Positions 1 through 8,305 of a stretch of 34,201 nucleotides of DNA are shown here, one piece after another (positions within the stretch are counted from its first letter, which is position 1; the number at the start of each line of letters is the position of its first letter). The notes beneath the pieces were generated by a model. The model ran no database searches. It saw nothing but the letters and a program-made list of their open reading frames with translations, and had not been told where the DNA came from. The DNA comes from Bacteroidales bacterium (lineage in GTDB: Bacteria > Bacteroidota > Bacteroidia > Bacteroidales > UBA10428), in contig JAFGIP010000106.1 of the NCBI GenBank assembly GCA_016929525.1, forward strand, positions 1 to 34,201, given 5' to 3'. Both the position numbers and the translations under genes were made by a program.

Positions 1-65
1 AAAACAATCTGAAAACTCTTCTTAACCCAAAGTTACAAATGGTTGAACCTTTTAAATCATTTGTA

Positions 66-1979
66 ATGAGTTTTTTAAAAAAACATTTTGCCATTATATG
101 TCTGGCTATTATCTGGCAAATAGCTGCAAATGCAGCAATTAACGATTCAATCTACTCAATTCCGGAAATTGAAATCAGGTCAGACCGGTTCTATTCCTAT
201 CTTATTGGAAGTTCTGTACAACAAATAGATTCTCAGATTTTGAATACGTATAATATTCATTCTGTAGCTGAGATCTTAAACCGCGAATCGCTTCTTTCTG
301 TCAACATCTATGGCCCCGGCGGTGTTGCAACTGCTTCATGCCGTGGTGGCGGTGCTCAACATACAAGTGTTATTTGGAATGGTATTAATTTACAGAGCCC
401 AATGAACGGAGGAATTAATTATTCAACCCTTCCTGTATTTCTTATCGATGAAGTATACATTCAATATGGGGGTGCAAGTACTCTCTTCGGTTCGGGAACA
501 GCAACAGGCAGCATACATTTAAATAATTCACCTTTATTAAATTCAGGCTTAAGAACAGATGCAGCAGCTTATATAGGCTCAGGTAATAACTTTATACAGT
601 CAATAAAAATTTCACATGGTAACGAAAATATTGCCAGTATTACCAAATTCTACCACCAGGGAAATCAAAATAATTTCAGATACAGAAACACCGAACTAGA
701 AGGAAGCCCGTATGAAAATCTTGAACACGCCAACTATGAACAATATGCTCTCTCCCATTCAAATACAGTAAGAACAGGTAAAAACTCCTGGATTGGAATT
801 GATTTATGGTTTGTCGATTTTGATAAAAATATACCCGCCATGATGAATGCCGATTCAAGCAACGCTGCTCAAAAAGACAGGAATGCCATGTATTCCTTTT
901 ATTTTAAGTATGCCGGAACTAAATTAAATACCCGAATACAATCAGGTGGTTTTTACAATGAGAATCATTATGAAGATCCGGATTTTCTAATTAATACACT
1001 TAACCGATCATACACTTTTGTAAATCTTGCTGAATTTAAATATTCACTTATAAAACAATTGGATGTCGGGCTAATTCTTGAGCAAAAACATGAAAGAGCA
1101 AACTCGGATTCCTATACAGACTGGAAATTTCGGGATATTTTCACTCCTGTATTATCTGTCTGGTACAGACCTGCAAAAAATCTTTCAGCTATATTAAATG
1201 TTAGAGAAGAGATTGTTTCTGTGAACATCAATCCACTTGCCTTCTCATTTGGCATTGAATACAATGTAATCGATTTGTTAACTTTTAAAACTCATATCTC
1301 AAAAAATTATTCTCTCCCAACTTTTAATGATCTGTACTGGGAAAGAGATGCATGGTCGGAAGGCAACCCTGATCTTAAACCCGAATCAGGTTGGTCGACA
1401 AATGCTGGTACCTATCTTAGCTTCAACAGGGAAAATATTAAATGGAATTACAGTATTGTTGGTTATTACAGTTATATAGACAACTGGATACGTTGGGTAT
1501 CTGATGAAAGCTATTTTTGGACCCCGCAAAATATTCAGGAAGGAGAATCGAAAGGAATTGAAATTGCAGGAAATTTCAGTTGGAAATTAAATAAGATTAA
1601 TATAACTGGTAATGCCTTATATGGATATACAAAGGCAATTATTAAAAAATGGGATGATATGCTTACCGAAAATGCTAAGATGTGGTATATGCCGGAACAA
1701 CAGGTCAGGTGCAATCTTGGTATGCATGTGAAACATTTTGGACTTAATTATTCCCATTCAGCTTATGGTAGTAGAACTTATCCATACGCAGAAGAAGATT
1801 TACCGGCATACGGGATAGCAGATCTTACAACAGAGTATGGATTTACTTTTAACTCATTTGATATTCTTTTATTTCTGAGAATAAACAACCTGTACAATAA
1901 ACAATACCAGATTAAAGAATTTTATGCTATGCCCTTAAGGGAGTATTCCCTGGGAATTACATTTTCTTTCAAAAAATAA
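66..1979 (+). CDS. TonB-dependent outer-membrane receptor, BtuB-like
   Basis: This is a TonB-dependent receptor of the short type, about 637 residues, with no N-terminal carboxypeptidase-like domain. From the ATG at 66 the protein starts with a clean signal peptide (MSFLKKH, a hydrophobic run, then ANA). The in-frame ATG at 39 would add nine residues in front of it and is less likely. A plug domain follows at about residues 40-165, with RGGGAQHT, WNGINLQSP and GASTLFGSGTATGSIHL. The rest is an aromatic-rich 22-strand-type barrel ending in a terminal Phe-Lys-Lys strand (LGITFSFKK). The plug wording resembles Bacteroidota cobalamin receptors (BtuB), but substrate cannot be read from sequence. 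Only 38 to 65 bases of upstream DNA are in the window, too few to look for a cobalamin riboswitch. The gene ends at a hairpin terminator and looks independent of the PUL. Confidence 0.8.
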   Translation: MSFLKKHFAIICLAIIWQIAANAAINDSIYSIPEIEIRSDRFYSYLIGSSVQQIDSQILNTYNIHSVAEILNRESLLSVNIYGPGGVATASCRGGGAQHTSVIWNGINLQSPMNGGINYSTLPVFLIDEVYIQYGGASTLFGSGTATGSIHLNNSPLLNSGLRTDAAAYIGSGNNFIQSIKISHGNENIASITKFYHQGNQNNFRYRNTELEGSPYENLEHANYEQYALSHSNTVRTGKNSWIGIDLWFVDFDKNIPAMMNADSSNAAQKDRNAMYSFYFKYAGTKLNTRIQSGGFYNENHYEDPDFLINTLNRSYTFVNLAEFKYSLIKQLDVGLILEQKHERANSDSYTDWKFRDIFTPVLSVWYRPAKNLSAILNVREEIVSVNINPLAFSFGIEYNVIDLLTFKTHISKNYSLPTFNDLYWERDAWSEGNPDLKPESGWSTNAGTYLSFNRENIKWNYSIVGYYSYIDNWIRWVSDESYFWTPQNIQEGESKGIEIAGNFSWKLNKINITGNALYGYTKAIIKKWDDMLTENAKMWYMPEQQVRCNLGMHVKHFGLNYSHSAYGSRTYPYAEEDLPAYGIADLTTEYGFTFNSFDILLFLRINNLYNKQYQIKEFYAMPLREYSLGITFSFKK

Positions 1980-1999
1980 TATTTCTGAATATATCACGG

Positions 2000-2035
2000 C
2001 CGGTTTATAATTTTATGGTAAACCGGTTTTTATTT
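2000..2035. terminator. Bidirectional intrinsic terminator between convergent genes
   Basis: An 8-bp perfect stem, CCGGTTTA (2000-2007) with TAAACCGG (2019-2026), is followed on the + strand by a T-rich tail at 2027-2035. It lies just after the TonB receptor stop (1979). It overlaps the last codons of the minus-strand small gene (stop 2030-2032). On the minus strand the stem is not followed by a good U tract, so it is best as the terminator of the + gene. Confidence 0.75.
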
Positions 2036-2224
2036 TACAAGTCTGATAGTTTTATTGGCAATCATTTCCTGTAGTTGCACGAGAAGAGCCTGTTCATGAT
2101 TATCAATATGTCCGTCTTCCAGCGCCAGATTAAGAATTTCTTCATGTTCTGCTCTGCTCAGTTCATGGTCTTCAATAGCCTTCACTATCAACTCTTTTAG
2201 TTTATTTGCATGTATGTCACTCAT
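2030..2224 (-). CDS. Small, acidic, helical protein of unknown function (64 aa)
   Basis: I do not recognise the function. The protein has 64 residues and no signal peptide or membrane segment. It is rich in Glu, Leu and Ile in helical spacing, with the motifs LSRAEHEEIL and LEDGHIDNHEQALL near the middle. The DGHIDNHE stretch looks loosely like an EF-hand or TerB-type acidic helix-loop-helix, but it is too short to assign. It starts 22 bp after the stop of the upstream beta-barrel gene on the same strand, so it is probably the last gene of the beta-mannosidase operon. Reality is supported by consistent protein-like composition and the operon position. Confidence 0.65.
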   Translation of the reverse strand: MSDIHANKLKELIVKAIEDHELSRAEHEEILNLALEDGHIDNHEQALLVQLQEMIANKTIRLVK

Positions 2225-2246
2225 ATTATTCTAATTTGTCGTTAAT

Positions 2247-3032
2247 TTAAAACATTATACCCAGTTTGGTATAAAGACTTCGTGTATTAGATATATTTTG
2301 AAATTTTCTCCTGTGCAATCCATCACTCAGTTCACCACCCATCTCAGCAAAAAATGTAATCCTTCCGATATCGACATCAGAACCAATTGATATAAATATT
2401 GAATTTTGGGTACTTGAGAATTCAAATTCAGATGTTTCAAATTCAATGTATTCACCGTCGAATTCATATTTCGATTTAAAATCTGCTTCTTTATTAATGA
2501 AGTAAAAGAATGAATAACCACCAGTTATAAAAGGTTTTAATTTATTCCCGGATATTCCCATTATACTGTACTTTACCGAAATCGGTATCTTGATACCTTC
2601 CACATCGATATCCAGCTTGTTCAACAATGTGTCATAAGTCTGTTCTCTGTATGATCCGTAAGAGTATTTTGCAAACGAGGGTTCGATCTGAAAACCAAAA
2701 GCCTTACCCGTAAAATTCGGACTGTACAGTACTTTTATTCCCGCCATAATATATAGATCCGGTACAAATTCATAATATTTTGATTTTGTATAATATGGCC
2801 TTACCTCATCATCCAGAAAAAGTAATGAGTACCCTACTGTTCCTGTAATACCGAATTTGAATTTTCTCTGAACATCAGGTTCTTCCTGAAGTGATCCTGA
2901 GAAATATTGATATTTGTTCAGCGAAATGTTATCCGGTTTATAGTTATATTGAGCTTTCAGTATTGAGTTTATCGACAATAAACAAATTCCTGATACCAGT
3001 ATTTTAAATTTATTTCTAAGCACTGACATCAT
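2247..3032 (-). CDS. Predicted outer-membrane beta-barrel protein
   Basis: The protein has 261 residues. A signal peptide covers about residues 1-27 (hydrophobic run GICLLSINSIL, then LKAQ, with cleavage before Q). The mature part shows alternating hydrophobic and aromatic strands, with patterns such as FKFGITGTVGYSLLF, FITGGYSFFYF and IFISIGSDVDI. It ends in the strand LYTKLGIMF, whose terminal Phe is the usual outer-membrane insertion signal. It resembles the small 8-strand porin-like barrels common in Bacteroidota (outer membrane protein beta-barrel domain). Its start lies 2 bp after the stop of the GH2 beta-mannosidase-like gene, so the two are almost certainly co-transcribed. Its role is unknown; passive passage or anchoring of a sugar-related function is only a guess. 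Confidence 0.7.
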   Translation of the reverse strand: MMSVLRNKFKILVSGICLLSINSILKAQYNYKPDNISLNKYQYFSGSLQEEPDVQRKFKFGITGTVGYSLLFLDDEVRPYYTKSKYYEFVPDLYIMAGIKVLYSPNFTGKAFGFQIEPSFAKYSYGSYREQTYDTLLNKLDIDVEGIKIPISVKYSIMGISGNKLKPFITGGYSFFYFINKEADFKSKYEFDGEYIEFETSEFEFSSTQNSIFISIGSDVDIGRITFFAEMGGELSDGLHRRKFQNISNTRSLYTKLGIMF

Positions 3033-3034
3033 TA

Positions 3035-5638
3035 TTATACATCGTTCATGACTTTTAGCCGGATGTCTTCTTCTTTTATCTTATATCCCTGTTGTTTAAC
3101 ACTTAGAATAACTTCTTTCCTTTCCCCCGGAAGAAGATCGAAATAGTTATCACTTAATGTAATTTGCACATTTGGTATTGAGATCATTACATTTTTTGCT
3201 AGCTTGTCTGCAGATAATACTATTAAATATTGTACATCGCTCTTTTCTTCCAGTTCATATCTTATATTACACTTTTTAAGATCCAGTTCACACGGATATA
3301 CAAAATAGTGCAGACCAGTAAATATTGTTTCACGTCCTACTTTTAATTCTACTTTTAAAAGAGCTTTATTTAAAGGTAATTTACCTAATAGTTGAATGAT
3401 ATTGGCGTCAAATACTTTTGTAGATTTTTCAAAATCAAAATGAACAACACTTTTTTCATTGTGATATACATACCCTTCAAAATCCAATACTGTTATAATA
3501 AGTTCTGCATCCGAAAGATTTTTATCATCATTTAAAATATAACATCCTATCTGGTCATCCTGCTGCAAAGTCGTAACTGTTGTTTTACCAAAAGCATCTC
3601 TGGCTGCATAGTGCAAGGCTTTCCAGTTTCCGTAATAATCAATTCCCGCCCATGAAGGTCCCGGCCAGGTATCATTAAGTTGCCAGTACAACGAACCCAT
3701 GCAATAGGGTTTATTTAAGCGGTGATATTTTATACCTGATTCTATTCCGTATGCCTGTAAAAGTTGGCTCATATATATCAGGTCTTCAAATTTATCCGGA
3801 ACCTGAAAATATTTCTCCATATACTCTTTTATTTTCTGATTACCAATTGGGCTCCGCTGATGAGCCAGCATAACATCTGAGTAGATACCGTGGTCTTCAG
3901 GCTCAGTAAATCTTCTGATGGTGTTCATTTCCGGAAATGACTGAAAACCATATTCACTCATAAACCGCGGAATAACCTCTCCAAATCTTTCAAATGGTTC
4001 TCCTCCGTGCCATACTCCCCAATAATGAACATCACCTGATTTTGACTCATACCCTGATGATTTTCCTTCAGATTCTAAAGGTGACGAAGGCCAGTAAAAT
4101 TTATCTGCATCGTATTTCTGAACAATGTCCGGTAATATTTTATGAAATAATGTATCATATGCATCCCAGACTATCCTACGCTGTTCTTCATCATATCTCT
4201 GTTTCCATCCCCAGCCACAGTTTTCACTTTCCCGGCACCAGGCTGCATCATTTTCATTGTTGCCGCACCAAAGCGCAATGCACGGATGATTTCTTAACCT
4301 TACAACATTTTCTATAGCTTCTTCTTTTACATTATCAAGAAATTCCGGATTACCGGGGTACATGCTGCATGCAAACATAAAGTCCTGCCATACAAGAATT
4401 CCCAATTCGTCGCAGAGTTCATAAAATATATCATTCTCATAAATGCCACCTCCCCAAACCCTTAACATATTCATGTTGGCTTCAGCGGCTGAGGAGATAA
4501 TCGTTTTATATTTATCTTCACCGACCCTGGTAACAAAGCAGTCGTTCGGAATGTAGTTGGCTCCTTTTGCGAAAACCGGCACTCCGTTAACACTAAAATA
4601 AAAACTTGTTCCGACGCTATCTTTCTCTCTGATTACTTCAATCGTTCTAATGCCGGTTTTGGTAATTTCTTTATCTAATAATTTATCATCTTTATAAAGA
4701 CATGTTTTAAAAGAATATATATAAGGCTCACCATAACCATTTGGCCACCATAATTTGGGATCTTCAATCTTAAAATTAAGCTCAATATTTTCTGTATTAT
4801 CTTCTTCCAGCTTTATATTTTTCGCGGCAATTACTTTATCTGAACCATATTCTAAGATCTCAATTTTATAATCTCCGTCTTTAAAAGCAGTAGCTGATAT
4901 TTCGGCATTTATTTCAGCAACTTCCTTATTTACTTTTCGCTGTCTTAGAAAAATGTTTGTTATTTCCGCAGCATCTATGAACTGCAGTTCAACAGGTCGC
5001 CATATACCCATTGTCACAAAACGAGGGCCCCAGTCCCAGCCATAATGATAAGGTGCCTTTCTTGTAAAAACACTGACCCTCTTTTCACCAATACCCCCTA
5101 TTTGAGACTGATCATTCACTGCAGGAAGCGCAATACCATATTCATCAAGTTTATCCAGTCCGATCTTTATTGGTGAATAAATTTTCACTCTCAGGGTGTT
5201 TTCTCCTTTAGTTAAAATATGTTTAATATCAACCTTCCAGGAACGAAACATATTATTCGTTTGCAAAATCATTGAATCATTGAGAAACACGTCGGCATAG
5301 GTATCAATGCCTTTAAAAAGAAGGAATATTTTCTGTGATTCCAGCTGATTTCCGTTGATATTGAAACGGCAAGAGTATATCCAGTTTTCTTTGTCAATCC
5401 ACTGCAATTCTTTCTCGTTATCGCGATAATAAGGCGATGTTATTATATCTTGCCTTAATAAATCGGTATGTACTGTTCCTGGTACTTCTGCAACAATATC
5501 TTCTTCGCCGCCATCCATTTTAAGCAACCAGTTAGTTGTTAAATCCATATATGAATTAACCATTTTATCCTTCTTATGGCATGCTGTTAAAGATAAAATG
5601 ATCAGGACTTCCAAAACAAATTTTGTTGTTTGTTTCAT
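3035..5638 (-). CDS. GH2 beta-mannosidase-like lipoprotein
   Basis: This is an 867-residue glycoside hydrolase of family GH2, beta-mannosidase branch, expected to release mannose from the non-reducing end of beta-mannosides in the periplasm. The signal peptide ends in the lipobox LTAC, so it is a lipoprotein. Domain order is the usual one: sugar-binding jelly roll (about 30-210), immunoglobulin-like domain (about 215-335) and a TIM barrel. The motif LWCGNNEND carries the acid/base Glu462. RFMSEYGFQSFPE carries the nucleophile Glu562. The WCGNNEN wording is typical of beta-mannosidases rather than beta-galactosidases; an exo-beta-glucosaminidase is the main alternative. It heads a minus-strand operon with the barrel and small gene, divergent from the main GH operon across a 218-bp region. 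No operator facing this gene was seen. Confidence 0.85.
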   Translation of the reverse strand: MKQTTKFVLEVLIILSLTACHKKDKMVNSYMDLTTNWLLKMDGGEEDIVAEVPGTVHTDLLRQDIITSPYYRDNEKELQWIDKENWIYSCRFNINGNQLESQKIFLLFKGIDTYADVFLNDSMILQTNNMFRSWKVDIKHILTKGENTLRVKIYSPIKIGLDKLDEYGIALPAVNDQSQIGGIGEKRVSVFTRKAPYHYGWDWGPRFVTMGIWRPVELQFIDAAEITNIFLRQRKVNKEVAEINAEISATAFKDGDYKIEILEYGSDKVIAAKNIKLEEDNTENIELNFKIEDPKLWWPNGYGEPYIYSFKTCLYKDDKLLDKEITKTGIRTIEVIREKDSVGTSFYFSVNGVPVFAKGANYIPNDCFVTRVGEDKYKTIISSAAEANMNMLRVWGGGIYENDIFYELCDELGILVWQDFMFACSMYPGNPEFLDNVKEEAIENVVRLRNHPCIALWCGNNENDAAWCRESENCGWGWKQRYDEEQRRIVWDAYDTLFHKILPDIVQKYDADKFYWPSSPLESEGKSSGYESKSGDVHYWGVWHGGEPFERFGEVIPRFMSEYGFQSFPEMNTIRRFTEPEDHGIYSDVMLAHQRSPIGNQKIKEYMEKYFQVPDKFEDLIYMSQLLQAYGIESGIKYHRLNKPYCMGSLYWQLNDTWPGPSWAGIDYYGNWKALHYAARDAFGKTTVTTLQQDDQIGCYILNDDKNLSDAELIITVLDFEGYVYHNEKSVVHFDFEKSTKVFDANIIQLLGKLPLNKALLKVELKVGRETIFTGLHYFVYPCELDLKKCNIRYELEEKSDVQYLIVLSADKLAKNVMISIPNVQITLSDNYFDLLPGERKEVILSVKQQGYKIKEEDIRLKVMNDV

Positions 5639-5722
5639 TTTTAATTCTTATCACATCTCTTTCGAAAGTAGTGATTATGTTTTAACTAAACTTCTATCTA
5701 TCACCATTTAGTTTACAATTGT

Positions 5723-5759
5723 CCACATAGAAAGAAACATTCATCCACATCACCCGCAT
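5723..5759 (+). promoter_or_regulatory. Operator-like CCACAT direct-repeat array upstream of the GH operon
   Basis: Four similar 6-mers stand in a row: CCACAT (5723-5728), AAACAT (5735-5740), CCACAT (5745-5750) and CCGCAT (5754-5759). Their ends are spaced 12, 10 and 9 bp, roughly one helical turn each. The last CCACAT ends 19 bp before the -7 element TAAGTTTG at 5770-5777, where a -33 element would otherwise lie. The core AGAAACATnCnTCCACAT is repeated upstream of susC with identical spacing to its -7 element. Tandem, helically phased sites upstream of the promoter suit an AraC-type activator. The HTCS of this locus is the inferred binder. Confidence 0.7.
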
Positions 5760-5769
5760 TAAAGTGGAT

Positions 5770-5777
5770 TAAGTTTG
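5770..5777 (+). promoter_or_regulatory. Promoter -7 element (TAAGTTTG) of the GH operon
   Basis: TAAGTTTG matches the Bacteroidota -7 consensus TAnnTTTG exactly. No TTTG -33 element is present; the operator array occupies that place, as expected for an activator-dependent promoter. The start codon at 5857 leaves a leader of about 70 nt. Confidence 0.65.
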
Positions 5778-5856
5778 AATAACTAAATTGTTGTACTCTT
5801 TAATTATCATAACTGAACGTTTGGATTTTACGATTAAAACATCAACAATAAACAAA

Positions 5857-8295
5857 ATGAAATTATACATACATAGACTTGACTTTAAAATTATAAGCAT
5901 TCTGTTTATTGTTATAACTGTGACAGGATGTAATAAAGAATCAAAATTACCTCCCCGGGTGACTACTAGTTTCAACAACAACTGGAAATTTATACTTTCT
6001 GACAGTGATTCATTATTTGATTCAGATATCGATGACAGTAACTGGAGAAATCTGAACCTTCCGCATGACTGGAGTATTGAAGGGGAATTAAGCAATGATC
6101 ATCCTGCAACAGTTGGTGGCGGGGCATTACCTGGTGGCATTGGATGGTACAGAAAAACTTTTATAATTCCTGAATCCGATTCGCTAAAAAAACATTTCAT
6201 TCTTTTCGATGGTATTTACTGGGGCAGTAAAGTATATCTGAACGGTCATTTACTAGGGTACAGACCTAATGGATATATATCTTTTCAATATGATCTTAGT
6301 CCTTATTTAAATTATGGCCATAAAAAGAATGTTCTGGCAGTAAAGGTAGATAATTCAAATCAACCAAATTCCCGCTGGTATAGCGGATCAGGAATATATC
6401 GTAACGTTTGGTTAATAAAAAAAGAACCCGTTCATATCGACTTATGGGGAACGTATATCACAACGCCCGAAGTATACAAAAAGTTTTCTGTTGTTACTGT
6501 TTCAACAAAAGTTAAAAATACAACCCAGGATGCTGTAACCGTTGATGTCAAGATAGAAATTTATGACCATGAAAATTCATTGGTTGCAGACGTTAGTAAC
6601 AAATTGTCAGTAAATGCCAATAGTGATAACGTTATTAAACAAAACCTGACTGTTCCTTCACCAAAGCTCTGGTCGGTAAATAACCCTTATTTATATAAGG
6701 TGAAAACACTTATTAAAAATAAAGGAGTATTGATCGACAGTGATGAAGTTAATGCCGGTATCAGAAATTTCAGATTTGATGCTGAAAAGGGATTTTTCCT
6801 GAATGATGTCCCTCTAAAAATTTTAGGAGTTTGTAATCATCACGATCTGGGATGTCTTGGCTCGGCTGTAAATGAGAGAGCCATTGAACGACAACTGGGA
6901 ATATTAAGAGAAATGGGTTGTAATGCAATAAGAACCTCTCACAATCCGCCGGCTCCGGAATTGCTTGATCTTACAGACAGGATGGGATTTATTGTTATGG
7001 ATGAAACTTTTGATATGTGGAAAAAACCCAAAACTGAATATGATTATTCACAGTACTGGGATGACTGGCATATAAAAGATCTTACTGACCATATATTAAG
7101 AGACAGGAATCACCCTTCGGTTTTTATCTGGAGTATTGGCAATGAGATCATCGAACAATGGGACACCAGTGGTACCCGAATGACTAAAGAACTTGTCGCT
7201 ATCGTAAAGTCACTTGATAAATCACGCCCTATAACAACCGCGAATAATTACGCAGAGCCTGAAAATTATATTCTGAAATCGGAAGAATTTGAACTCATTG
7301 GTTACAACTATAAACACGATCAGTTTATAAATTTCCATGAAAAATTTCCCGGAGGAAAATTTATAGCAACTGAAACTACATCTGGTCTTATGACCCGTGG
7401 TTGCTATGATATGCCATCCGATAGTATTCGCCGCTGGCCATACCGTTGGGATAAACTCTTTACGGATGGTAATCCGGATAATACAGTTTCAGCTTATGAT
7501 AATGTTAGCACTTCCTGGGGTTCGACACATGCTGAAACCTGGAAGATTATCAGGAAATTTGATTTCCTTTCCGGTATGTTTATCTGGACCGGTTTTGATT
7601 ATCTCGGTGAACCCACTCCATATGTATGGCCATCGAGAAGTTCTTACTTTGGAATCATTGATCTGGCAGGTATTCCAAAAGATGTATACTACTTATACCA
7701 AAGCGAATGGACAGATAAACCAACACTGCATGTTTTTCCGCACTGGAACTGGCAGGAAGGACAGATTATCGATGTAATTGCCTATACAAACTGCATTGAA
7801 GTTGAACTTTTCCTAAATGGTAAATCTCTCGGCAAAAAAAATAAATCCGAAGATGATCTTAAATTAATGTGGAGAACCGAATTCATACCTGGTGAACTGA
7901 AAGCCTTAGGAATTCTGCCTGATGGAAATAAACTTGAAACGATAGTTAATACTTCCGGAAAACCGGCGAAGATCAGTTTAAAAGCCGATAGAAACCAGAT
8001 TAAAGCCAACGGAAAAGATCTCTCATTTGTAATTGTTGAGGTCTGTGATTCTATAAATAATATGGTACCGTACGCTGATAATTTAATAAACTTCAGGATT
8101 GATGGCGATGCTATCATTGCTGGTGTTGACAATGGTGATCCGGTAAGCCACGAACCCTTTAAAGTAAACTTCAGGAAAGCTTTTCATGGAAAATGCCTTG
8201 TTGTGATTCAATCGAAAAAAACGAAGAACAAGGTTCGTCTCACTGCCAGTTCAAAAGGACTGGAATCTGCAGAAACTACAATAACAATTGAATAA
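5857..8295 (+). CDS. GH2 beta-galactosidase-like lipoprotein
   Basis: This GH2 enzyme of 812 residues is expected to remove terminal beta-galactosyl residues from imported oligosaccharides, in the periplasm. I chose the ATG at 5857. The frame is open back to a TTG at 5788, but from 5857 the protein starts directly with a lipoprotein signal (MKLYIHR, hydrophobic run, lipobox VTGC). Domains: sugar-binding jelly roll with LPHDWSIEGE and GIGWYRKTF (about 30-195), Ig-like domain (about 200-305), TIM barrel (about 310-590), then DUF4982-like and Ig-like C-terminal domains. The acid/base is Glu430 in WSIGNE and the nucleophile is Glu506 in FIATETTSG. HNPPAPELLDL is a typical GH2 motif. It is the first gene of the operon, which suits a side-chain beta-galactosidase for xyloglucan. 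Other GH2 specificities (beta-glucuronidase and others) cannot be fully excluded. Confidence 0.85.
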   Translation: MKLYIHRLDFKIISILFIVITVTGCNKESKLPPRVTTSFNNNWKFILSDSDSLFDSDIDDSNWRNLNLPHDWSIEGELSNDHPATVGGGALPGGIGWYRKTFIIPESDSLKKHFILFDGIYWGSKVYLNGHLLGYRPNGYISFQYDLSPYLNYGHKKNVLAVKVDNSNQPNSRWYSGSGIYRNVWLIKKEPVHIDLWGTYITTPEVYKKFSVVTVSTKVKNTTQDAVTVDVKIEIYDHENSLVADVSNKLSVNANSDNVIKQNLTVPSPKLWSVNNPYLYKVKTLIKNKGVLIDSDEVNAGIRNFRFDAEKGFFLNDVPLKILGVCNHHDLGCLGSAVNERAIERQLGILREMGCNAIRTSHNPPAPELLDLTDRMGFIVMDETFDMWKKPKTEYDYSQYWDDWHIKDLTDHILRDRNHPSVFIWSIGNEIIEQWDTSGTRMTKELVAIVKSLDKSRPITTANNYAEPENYILKSEEFELIGYNYKHDQFINFHEKFPGGKFIATETTSGLMTRGCYDMPSDSIRRWPYRWDKLFTDGNPDNTVSAYDNVSTSWGSTHAETWKIIRKFDFLSGMFIWTGFDYLGEPTPYVWPSRSSYFGIIDLAGIPKDVYYLYQSEWTDKPTLHVFPHWNWQEGQIIDVIAYTNCIEVELFLNGKSLGKKNKSEDDLKLMWRTEFIPGELKALGILPDGNKLETIVNTSGKPAKISLKADRNQIKANGKDLSFVIVEVCDSINNMVPYADNLINFRIDGDAIIAGVDNGDPVSHEPFKVNFRKAFHGKCLVVIQSKKTKNKVRLTASSKGLESAETTITIE

Positions 8296-8305
8296 CTCCC
8301 TTGTT

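Noticed and set aside
1-65. Cobalamin riboswitch before the BtuB-like receptor
   Set aside because: Too little upstream sequence is in the window, and no riboswitch element can be seen in it.
5788-5856. Upstream extension of the GH2 beta-galactosidase from a TTG at 5788
   Set aside because: The extension lies about 10 nt after the -7 element, where transcription should start, and would place 23 residues before a normal lipoprotein signal. The ATG at 5857 is better.
8288-8305. TTG start for the T9SS enzyme at 8288
   Set aside because: It overlaps the previous gene and adds six residues before the signal peptide. The ATG at 8306 fits better.
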